Below, piece by piece: positions 9,959 through 16,145 of a DNA stretch of 19,688 nt (position 1 is its first letter; each line of letters starts with the position of its first letter). The stretch is from Elusimicrobia bacterium RIFCSPLOWO2_01_FULL_54_10 (lineage in GTDB: Bacteria; Elusimicrobiota; Elusimicrobia; 2-02-FULL-39-32), in the NCBI GenBank assembly GCA_001799975.1, contig MGUQ01000124.1:20804-40491 (forward strand), written 5' to 3'. Below the pieces are notes generated by a model. The model did no database searches. It was not told the origin of the DNA and saw only the letters and a list, made by a program, of their open reading frames with translations. The position numbers and the translations under genes are program-made.

Positions 9959-10161
9959 ACCAAATCATTTCGCCTATCCTGATTTTTGCCATCCGGGCTT
10001 ATCAAGCGTCATTTCCCGTTATCCGCACCGCCGTCGGCATGAACGGCGCCTGCATTTATTCACCCAGCTGTTCGCATTTTGCCGCTCAGTCCATCCGCGA
10101 TTTTGGGGCCGTCAAAGGCGTCCAAATGGCTCTGCGCCGTCTTTCCTCCTGCCATGGATAA
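9955..10161 (+). CDS. yidD: YidD membrane protein insertion efficiency factor, short form
   Basis: The 68-residue product matches YidD, a small membrane-associated protein encoded between rnpA and yidC that helps YidC/Sec-dependent insertion. The amphipathic N-terminal segment (IRAYQASF), the cysteine motif CIYSPSCSHFA (Cys33, Cys39) and G..KG...ALRRLSSC (Cys66) are present. The protein ends CHG and lacks the usual C-terminal P..GG.DPVP tail. The ATG at 9955 overlaps the rnpA TGA (ATGA), and the stop lies 8 bases inside yidC. Confidence 0.88.
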   Translation: MNQIISPILIFAIRAYQASFPVIRTAVGMNGACIYSPSCSHFAAQSIRDFGAVKGVQMALRRLSSCHG

Positions 10162-11707
10162 AAATACAATTTGGTTCATCGCGGCCTCGGCGGCATTTCT
10201 GCTGCTCTGGTACAAATTTTTCCCCTCGCAAAACCTGGCCCCTCAAAAGCAGCCTGTCACGGCCCAGGCCGGCGGCAAGTCTGAAATTGTTTCGTCCGGC
10301 ACTCCAGCGTCCTCGGAGGCCGAGTTGAAATGGCTAAAGAAGCCCGGAAAAATCATCCCCATTGCCCAGAGTGATAAAACCATCGAAACGGTTCGCGCAA
10401 AAGTTGTGATGGATTCCCGGGGCGCTTCTGTGAAGCATTGGTGGGTGAAGAACGGCAAAACCCCGGTGGATTTAGTCAATACGGCGACAGAAGACCTTCC
10501 CCTGGCCACATTCCCGGACATCATTTTTGAGCAGGTTCAGGGAACGCCTCCAGGCCAGGCGGAATGGAAATCCTTCCTTCCTTCAGGCATTGAAATAAGA
10601 AAGAAACTTTCTCTGGACCCGGAGTCAAGTTTTGCCGAAATCGAGATCAAACTAAAAAATCTGACTTCCGCGCCTGTGGACTTGGAGGGGTTTGGGCTAG
10701 GGTGGCAGAAAGGTCTGGGCACCCTGGAGAGCCTTAAGAAGGAGAATGAGAGCGACACAAGGATCATCGCCTATCCAACGCCTTCAAAGGAAACCCAGGT
10801 GTTCAAAACAGGCACTCACCAGCAGAATTTCAAATGGGTGGCCATGGACAACCGCTATTATCTCTTTGCCATGTTCCCGGATCTCATAGATTTCAATGTG
10901 ATAGAGGTGGAGAAAAACAAAACTCAGCCCGGCAAGGTCCGCCTGGCTGCGCCCCCTCTCCGCCTTTCTCCTGCAGAAACCCGAATCATCAAATTCCGTG
11001 TTTATGCCGGCGCGAAAGGGTATCATGCCTTAAAATCCTGGGGACTGGGCCTGGAACATGCCGTGGATTTCGGCTTCTTCGGGTTTTTGGGCAAGGCGGC
11101 TTTGAAAGCCATGGCTGCGGTCTACAAATTCACTAACAACTACGGGGTTTCCATCATCCTACTCACTCTGGGGCTCCAGGTCATCCTGTTCCCCTTCACG
11201 CTTACCAGCTACAAATCTATGGCCATCATGAAACGGTTACAGCCCAAAATGCAGGAGATCCAGGCCCGTTATAAGGATGACGCCAAGCGCCTCTCCTCCG
11301 AGATGATGAATTTATATAAGCAGGCGGGCACCACGCCTTTTTCCGGCTGCCTGCCCATGTTGGCCCAGATGCCTGTTTTCATCGCCTTCTTCACCATGCT
11401 CAGGAATTCCTATGAATTGAGCGGCGCGCCTTTCGCTTTCTGGATCACAGATCTCTCCCAGCACGATACCTATTACATCCTGCCCATCCTCACCGGCGGC
11501 ATCATGTACCTGCAGCAGTTCCTCTCCGGCAGCATGGTCTCAGACCCCATGCAAAAAAACATGATGCTCCTCATGCCCGCGGTTTTCACCGTGATGTTCA
11601 TCCGCAGCCCAAGCGGCCTGGCCCTCTATTGGCTCACCAATAGTTTGGCGTCCATGGGCGTGCAGCAGTGGGCCACGCGCAAGTACACCCCGAAGACAAA
11701 AACTTAA
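10154..11707 (+). CDS. yidC: Membrane protein insertase YidC
   Basis: The 517-residue product is a Gram-negative-type YidC/Oxa1 insertase. It has an N-terminal membrane anchor (IWFIAASAAFLLLWYKFF, residues 6-23), a large periplasmic beta domain (about 75-285) and the five-helix insertase core (about 315-510). The core contains YGVSIILLTLG, FPFTLTSYKSMAIMKRLQPK, the cytoplasmic hairpin, GCLPMLAQMPVFIAFFTML, and the last helix with SGLALYWLTNSL. The periplasmic domain indicates a diderm cell. At residue 342, in the helix motif where E. coli has Arg366 (VRGIMYPLT), this protein has Gln (LQVILFPFT). The ATG at 10154 starts the natural N-terminus; the longer frame from 10079 lies within yidD. It is the last gene of the plus-strand set; its stop is 2 bases from the convergent gene's stop. 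Confidence 0.96.
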   Translation: MDKNTIWFIAASAAFLLLWYKFFPSQNLAPQKQPVTAQAGGKSEIVSSGTPASSEAELKWLKKPGKIIPIAQSDKTIETVRAKVVMDSRGASVKHWWVKNGKTPVDLVNTATEDLPLATFPDIIFEQVQGTPPGQAEWKSFLPSGIEIRKKLSLDPESSFAEIEIKLKNLTSAPVDLEGFGLGWQKGLGTLESLKKENESDTRIIAYPTPSKETQVFKTGTHQQNFKWVAMDNRYYLFAMFPDLIDFNVIEVEKNKTQPGKVRLAAPPLRLSPAETRIIKFRVYAGAKGYHALKSWGLGLEHAVDFGFFGFLGKAALKAMAAVYKFTNNYGVSIILLTLGLQVILFPFTLTSYKSMAIMKRLQPKMQEIQARYKDDAKRLSSEMMNLYKQAGTTPFSGCLPMLAQMPVFIAFFTMLRNSYELSGAPFAFWITDLSQHDTYYILPILTGGIMYLQQFLSGSMVSDPMQKNMMLLMPAVFTVMFIRSPSGLALYWLTNSLASMGVQQWATRKYTPKTKT

Positions 11708-11709
11708 AT

Positions 11710-12636
11710 TTATCGGTTGGTGACGACGATTTCGAGGCGCTCGGATGAAATCTCCGAGGGGGACCCGTTCGTGGAGATTTCCGGGCGGGGCAGGAGGAGT
11801 TCGGACGACAAGCGCTTGGAAAATATCTCAGCGCGTTCGCTGGCCTGGGCCACGTCCGGTGAAAAACATTCCACCCGGACGGGGTAGTTGAAATAGTAGC
11901 GCTTGATCCAGTCGGAAGCCTCTTTAAGGAGATCCGCGCCGGTTTCGGAGAGCGCCTCGGTCTGGCCGGTCCGGCGGAGCTCAAAAAGCGACGCCAGAGA
12001 AAGGCTCAACACAAGCCCCTTGGTTTCCTGATGCACGATCCCGTCAAACGAAAACGGCTCGCCCACAAAATTGCGCCTCTGCCCGCGGGTGTCCTTGTAA
12101 TTGATGACCATGGAATAGGTTTTACCCACGGAGGCGATCTCGCCGCGGTCGCTCCGCCCGTTCCATGCGAGGGATCCGGGGGGCAGTCCCCGGCCGGAAA
12201 ATTTCCTGAACGACCGCCCTTCGGTGTCCGTGACCACCATCTCCCACCCCGGCCCAATTTCCTGCGAGAGGGAAGGCGAGACGGCCAATATTTCCCGCAA
12301 AGGATAGAACACCTTCACCGGGTCCCGCGCCAGGCGCACGCGCGAGGGCAGGATGATTTTGTCGTTGTTTAAGAAATCCGAATATCCAGCGCGGGGGTTT
12401 CTGAGCGTTTCCGGCGCGCGTTTGAGCGGTTCTTCTTCAACTTCCGTCACGGGTTTCAACGGTTCGTCCATTTCCATTTCGATGTTGAGCGCAGGCTTTT
12501 CACTTTTCACTCCGGACTTGTCACCCCCCTTGATGATGACTTCCGGCAGCTGACCTTGCTGCGGTGCGGCAGCGGGGGCGGCCCAAGCGGAGACGCCCAG
12601 CAAGAGGACGGCGAGAGTTAAAAGAAAGTTCTTCAT
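11710..12636 (-). CDS. Secreted protein with FlgD-like Ig segment and degenerate OmpA-like C-terminus
   Basis: The 308-residue product starts with a Sec signal peptide (MKNFLLTLAVLLLGVSAWAA) with no lipobox cysteine. An acidic, low-complexity stretch follows (about 50-75). Residues 128-182 (GWEMVVTDTEGRSF...LAWNGRSDRGEIAS.GKTYSMVINYKD) resemble the FlgD Ig-like domain pattern WDGR...G..v..G.Y. Residues 208-308 align by eye with OmpA C-terminal domains: a first strand, helix LLKEASDWIKRY, strand YPVRVECFSPD, helix ASERAEIFSKRL, and the terminal LEIVVTNR. The usual GHTD is replaced by CFSPD, so peptidoglycan binding is uncertain. The ATG at 12634-12636 has a strong GAGGAG ribosome-binding site. 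It follows tonB after 11 bases and is likely the last gene of the operon. Confidence 0.72.
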   Translation of the reverse strand: MKNFLLTLAVLLLGVSAWAAPAAAPQQGQLPEVIIKGGDKSGVKSEKPALNIEMEMDEPLKPVTEVEEEPLKRAPETLRNPRAGYSDFLNNDKIILPSRVRLARDPVKVFYPLREILAVSPSLSQEIGPGWEMVVTDTEGRSFRKFSGRGLPPGSLAWNGRSDRGEIASVGKTYSMVINYKDTRGQRRNFVGEPFSFDGIVHQETKGLVLSLSLASLFELRRTGQTEALSETGADLLKEASDWIKRYYFNYPVRVECFSPDVAQASERAEIFSKRLSSELLLPRPEISTNGSPSEISSERLEIVVTNR

Positions 12637-12647
12637 AAATATTCTCC

Positions 12648-13793
12648 TCAATCGAGAGTAAAACGGAAAGTGATGACGCCCCATTGGTCTTGCTCTCCCG
12701 AGAGGGGAGTGAACTTCCACTGCGTGAGCGTGTCCAGGCACAGTTTGTCCATCTCCGGATAGCCGGAGGTCCTCTCAATCACGGGCCGTCCTGAAATGTC
12801 CCCCGCGGGGGACACGGTAAAGCGGATGGCTACATCAGCCTCGATGCTCTGCGCCCGCGCCCAGTCCGGATATTGCGGCACATACGACTTGACGACCTTG
12901 CGGGACGACAACGGACCCGTGATTTTAACTTTTTCCTTTGAAATGGAAAGGGCGCCGGAATCGCTTTTGGGCTTGGGGATGGGAGTTTCTATGGCCGGCT
13001 TGGCTGCGGTGCGCACCACATCGCGCGGGGCGTCCAGAGATACGGAGCCTCCGCGGGTTTGGTATCCCATAGGAAGCGAACTGGGCTTGGAATAACCGGC
13101 GGGCGCGGATTTTTCCACGAGCCTCTCAGCCGGGGCTGCCGCTCCCGGCGCTGAACTTTGGCGGGGGATGGCTGAAATGTCAGCCACTCTTTCGCTTCTC
13201 GCGCTTTTGTCCATGGAAATGGAAGGAGCCAGGGGCGCTTGCACGGCACGCCGGCCCACTTCTTCGAGCTTGATGGAGGGGTCCCGCGCGACAGGAATTT
13301 CGGGCCGTTGCGCCTGAGGGATTTTGGCAATGTCGGCAATTTTGGGCGCGGCGGCAGATTTGTCCAGCTTGATGTCAGGCGCGGCGGCCTGGGCCTGCAA
13401 TTTTTTATCAATGAGCCGGGCGGGCTCGGCCAGTTTGGGGTCTTCGCGCTTGATGGTTGGCGTGATGTCGCGGATTTCAGGAACAGCTGGTTTCCTAAAT
13501 GAGGGAATGGCCATTTTGAGAAAATCCAGTGCGCTCTTGGGTTTCTCGACCGCCACGGGCGGCGGGGCCGGAGGAGCCTCGCTTTCCGGCTCCATCAGGT
13601 CCACATTCTGAAGCTCCACCATATTCACGATCTTTTTGTCCGCCCGGTATTTCCAGAGGGAGCCGAGCAGGGCCGCATGCATGAAAACTGCCACCAAAAG
13701 CATGGCCTGAAACCGTCCGCCTTCCGAAACAAACACGGCCCTGGGCGTGCCCCAGGCGACTTGCCAGATTTGATAGGAAGCTGCGGTGGTCAT
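12648..13793 (-). CDS. TonB-family energy transducer (TonB/TolA-like)
   Basis: The 381-residue product has a short cytoplasmic N-terminus and one transmembrane helix at about 30-47 (MLLVAVFMHAALLGSLW). His39 sits where TonB's essential transmembrane histidine lies. A long Ala/Pro/Lys-rich periplasmic linker (about 70-290) follows, then a TonB C-terminal domain (about 303-381: YPDWARAQSIEADVAIRFTV, GYPEMDKLCLDTLTQWKF, WGVITFRFTL). Such proteins carry ExbB/ExbD motor energy to the outer membrane. The linker contains two imperfect copies of a 22-residue unit at 139-160 and 190-211. Its ATG overlaps the TGA of the second exbD (ATGA). The partner in the outer membrane is not in the window, so it could be TolA-like rather than a transporter-energising TonB. 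Confidence 0.88.
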   Translation of the reverse strand: MTTAASYQIWQVAWGTPRAVFVSEGGRFQAMLLVAVFMHAALLGSLWKYRADKKIVNMVELQNVDLMEPESEAPPAPPPVAVEKPKSALDFLKMAIPSFRKPAVPEIRDITPTIKREDPKLAEPARLIDKKLQAQAAAPDIKLDKSAAAPKIADIAKIPQAQRPEIPVARDPSIKLEEVGRRAVQAPLAPSISMDKSARSERVADISAIPRQSSAPGAAAPAERLVEKSAPAGYSKPSSLPMGYQTRGGSVSLDAPRDVVRTAAKPAIETPIPKPKSDSGALSISKEKVKITGPLSSRKVVKSYVPQYPDWARAQSIEADVAIRFTVSPAGDISGRPVIERTSGYPEMDKLCLDTLTQWKFTPLSGEQDQWGVITFRFTLD

Positions 13794-14218
13794 ATCTTTC
13801 TCGGCGGCACGGCATTGATGGGTTCAGTGGCGATGGCCATGGACTTGGCTCCAAGCACTTTGGCCAGGCGCATGGCCATGAGCAGGTCGCCGTGAAGGGA
13901 GTCCTGGTCTGCGCGCAGGATGACGTGTTTTTCGGCCGAGCTCCGCATCTTGCTCTTTAACACCGCTTCCAAATTTTGTTTTGTCACTTCCAGCTCGTTG
14001 ACGGCAATTTTACCGTCAGAGGTGAGGGTGATGGTGATGTTTTCCTTTTCTTCCCCTTCCTTGGTGCTGGCTTTGGGGAGTTTCACGTCCAGAGTGGGCT
14101 GCTCAAAAAGGGGCGCTGTGACCATGAAGATGATGACCAGCACGAGGCCGACGTCCACCAGCGGGGTGACATTGATTCCCGTGACGATGTCGTCGGCGCC
14201 GCCAGTCTGCATTCCCAT
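13790..14218 (-). CDS. ExbD/TolR family biopolymer transport protein (second copy)
   Basis: The 142-residue product has a single N-terminal transmembrane helix with the signature INVTPLVDVGLVLVIIFMV. The proton-relay aspartate is Asp22, followed by a periplasmic domain ending in VLGAKSMAIATEP. ExbD/TolR proteins form the proton channel with ExbB/TolQ. The first ATG (14218) lacks an obvious ribosome-binding site; an ATG two codons later is an alternative. It lies 5 bases after the secreted unknown gene and overlaps tonB by 4 bases, so expression is likely coupled. It is clearly distinct from the other exbD in the operon, so the motor may use two different ExbD subunits. Confidence 0.92.
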   Translation of the reverse strand: MGMQTGGADDIVTGINVTPLVDVGLVLVIIFMVTAPLFEQPTLDVKLPKASTKEGEEKENITITLTSDGKIAVNELEVTKQNLEAVLKSKMRSSAEKHVILRADQDSLHGDLLMAMRLAKVLGAKSMAIATEPINAVPPRKI

Positions 14219-14223
14219 GGCAG

Positions 14224-14991
14224 TTAAGGTTTTGGAGGCGCGTCAGAGAAGCGGAACGATCCGGCCACCTTTTCAAAAAGGGACACGACCATGTGCTGGT
14301 TGAGCCGTTCGGGAGAGGGGTGTGACAGCAGAAGCTCAAGCACGCATTTTTCCCCGTTCACGGTGCGGATTTGCCGCAGAACCCTGGCCGTCTGGTTGCC
14401 CTTCAGGGTTTCGGTGGTGCGCAGGGTCTTGACCCCGAGGGTATTGTCGAACGATTGGCTTATGATTTTATTGCCGCCATCCGATAGTCTTTTGATGAGC
14501 GCCTCATAAGTGAGCTCTCCCTCCACTTTGGAGGGCGATTCAAGCTTTGCGCTGATGCGAAACCCTTCCCAGCGGCTATCGTCATCGGGACCTGCTAAAA
14601 AATAGCCGTCCGGAAGCCTGGATTTTACCCAGGAAGTGAGGAATTTAAATTTGGCCTTGACCTTGTCCTGGTTGACGGAAATCTCCAAAGATTCAAACTG
14701 GGAGTCTGGAATGACCGGTCTGAAATTCTTGAAAAATGCCGCCATCGGCTGGCCGTTGACGGTTCTAATTTCAGATAAGGGGAGGTTCAAAGGGCTGCCG
14801 TCTTCTGCGCCAAGGGTCAGGAAGGTGGAATCTTTTTCCCGGAACGACCCTTTAAAGACGGTTCCGTCGCTGGTGCGCACTGTCAGAACATTGACGTCGC
14901 CGGCAGCCGCTAGCCATGGCGCGGCCAAGACCCCATGGCCCAGAAAAATGGCAGCTGACAAAAAAATCATCCGATGAATGTTATTTTTCAT
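14224..14991 (-). CDS. Secreted protein of unknown function
   Basis: I do not recognise this 255-residue protein. It has a signal peptide (IFLSAAIFLGHGVLAAPWLA), so it is probably periplasmic. After it, VRTSDGTVFKGSF...FLTLGAEDGSPLNLPLSEIRTVNG (about 37-80) looks like a small beta-barrel of the 'make a mark on DG..(Y/F).G, then regulate with L.L.EI' type seen in Sm/SH3-like modules. The remainder (about 95-255) is mixed alpha/beta without a familiar motif and has no cysteine cluster or catalytic pattern. Its ATG overlaps the first exbD by 11 bases and has a GAGGA ribosome-binding site; it ends 5 bases before the second exbD. Sandwiched between two motor subunits, it probably works with the ExbB/ExbD/TonB machine. 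Confidence 0.8.
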   Translation of the reverse strand: MKNNIHRMIFLSAAIFLGHGVLAAPWLAAAGDVNVLTVRTSDGTVFKGSFREKDSTFLTLGAEDGSPLNLPLSEIRTVNGQPMAAFFKNFRPVIPDSQFESLEISVNQDKVKAKFKFLTSWVKSRLPDGYFLAGPDDDSRWEGFRISAKLESPSKVEGELTYEALIKRLSDGGNKIISQSFDNTLGVKTLRTTETLKGNQTARVLRQIRTVNGEKCVLELLLSHPSPERLNQHMVVSLFEKVAGSFRFSDAPPKP

Positions 14992-15496
14992 TTTTGTCCT
15001 CGGTTTTGTTCAATATCGCCACTTTCTTGGCGCCGGACTGTTTGGCCAGGTCCAAAATTTCCACCACCTGGCCCACCCGGTTGTTTGTTTCCGCCTGAAG
15101 CGTCACCAGGCCGTCTTTGCTCTTGGCCAGGGCGTCTTTGAGCGCCCGGGGCAGTTCGTCCAAGCTGGTGGGCGCGCCGTTGACATGGATTTTTCCCTCC
15201 GCGCTCAACAAAACCTGAACATTTTGATCCAGCGATGCCTTGCCGGTGGCGGCTCCCGCTTTGGATTCGGAAACCACAATTCCGGCCTGGAGCATAAAGG
15301 GAGAAACGGCCATGAAAATGATCACAAGCACCAGGGCCACGTCCACCAGCGGGGTCACGTTGATGTCCGTGATGGCTTCCTGATCCACGGCGGATTCAGT
15401 GGAATGAGCGCCTGCGGAACGGTATTGGCGCGTGAGCTTGGAGCTGTACGAATCCTCGCGGTCCTGCCGTCGCCTCTCAGGCCCGTCGTAAGCCAA
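14981..15496 (-). CDS. ExbD/TolR family biopolymer transport protein (first copy)
   Basis: The 171-residue product has a charged cytoplasmic N-terminus of about 43 residues and one transmembrane helix with the signature DINVTPLVDVALVLVIIFMA, in which Asp52 is the expected proton-relay residue. A periplasmic domain ends in LAKQSGAKKVAILN. The start is TTG at 15494-15496, one base after the exbB TGA. It is supported by GGAGG about 8 bases upstream and by the absence of a better start. The N-terminal tail is longer than the few residues seen in the second copy. Confidence 0.92.
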   Translation of the reverse strand: MAYDGPERRRQDREDSYSSKLTRQYRSAGAHSTESAVDQEAITDINVTPLVDVALVLVIIFMAVSPFMLQAGIVVSESKAGAATGKASLDQNVQVLLSAEGKIHVNGAPTSLDELPRALKDALAKSKDGLVTLQAETNNRVGQVVEILDLAKQSGAKKVAILNKTEDKNEK

Positions 15497-15497
15497 A

Positions 15498-16124
15498 TCA
15501 CCGCCCTCCGTGCAAGACTACCAGAAGCCGGATGGAAGCCACTTCCATGTTGGTGGCCATTTCCTTGACCTTTTTCATGTAGATGTTATACACCACGACT
15601 GAGGGGATGGCGACGAGAAGCCCGGCGGCCGTGGCCACAAGCGCTTCCGAAATGCCCGCCGCAACAACGGCCGGGCCGCCGGATCCGGAAACGGCGAGAT
15701 CATGGAAAGCTTTGATAATGCCAATAACGGTTCCAAAAAGCCCGATGAAGGGGGCGGTGTTGCCGAGCGTGCCCAACACGCCGAGCCACCGCTCCAAAAC
15801 CAGCCTCTGTTCCATGCGCGCGGCCGTGAGAAGCTCGTCCAGCTCCACTTTGCTGCGGTTGCGGTTGGCAATGGCGGTGCGGATGATGTCCGGAATGGGG
15901 CCGGAGAGGCCCTGGATCGTGTGGATGGAGTCTTCGGCTTTGTTCTGGGATACCAGGACCGCAATCTTACCCAAAATCTCCAAAAATTTCTTCGGATGGA
16001 ATTTCACCTTGCGGTAAAACCACCAGCGCTCGAGGGTGACGGCCAGCGCGAACAGGGAACAGCCCAGCAGGATCCAAAGCGTCCAGCTTTCAAAAAAAAG
16101 GTCAATGTAATTGATGTCGCCCAA
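15498..16124 (-). CDS. MotA/TolQ/ExbB family proton channel protein
   Basis: The 208-residue product has the three-helix layout of ExbB/TolQ. Helix 1 is at about 13-33 (SWTLWILLGCSLFALAVTLE), followed by a cytoplasmic loop. Helices 2 and 3 hold LGTLGNTAPFIGLFGTVIGI and ISEALVATAAGLLVAIPSVV, the latter carrying the conserved threonine in ATAAG. It forms the pentameric stator around ExbD and converts proton flow to movement. The start is TTG at 16122-16124, preceded by a strong AAGGAGG 9 bases upstream. It lies 21 bases after the TPR gene and 1 base before exbD. Confidence 0.94.
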   Translation of the reverse strand: MGDINYIDLFFESWTLWILLGCSLFALAVTLERWWFYRKVKFHPKKFLEILGKIAVLVSQNKAEDSIHTIQGLSGPIPDIIRTAIANRNRSKVELDELLTAARMEQRLVLERWLGVLGTLGNTAPFIGLFGTVIGIIKAFHDLAVSGSGGPAVVAAGISEALVATAAGLLVAIPSVVVYNIYMKKVKEMATNMEVASIRLLVVLHGGR

Positions 16125-16145
16125 AGAAAAATTCCTCCTTAGCTG

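Noticed and set aside
10079..10153. Longer N-terminus for YidC starting at 10079
   Set aside because: The extra 25 residues lie within yidD in another frame and are not membrane-anchor-like; MDKNTIWF at 10154 is the natural YidC start.
11747..11781. 9-base inverted repeat GAAATCTCC / GGAGATTTC considered as a terminator for yidC
   Set aside because: No T-run follows, the loop is 17 bases, and it lies inside the coding sequence of the opposite-strand gene.
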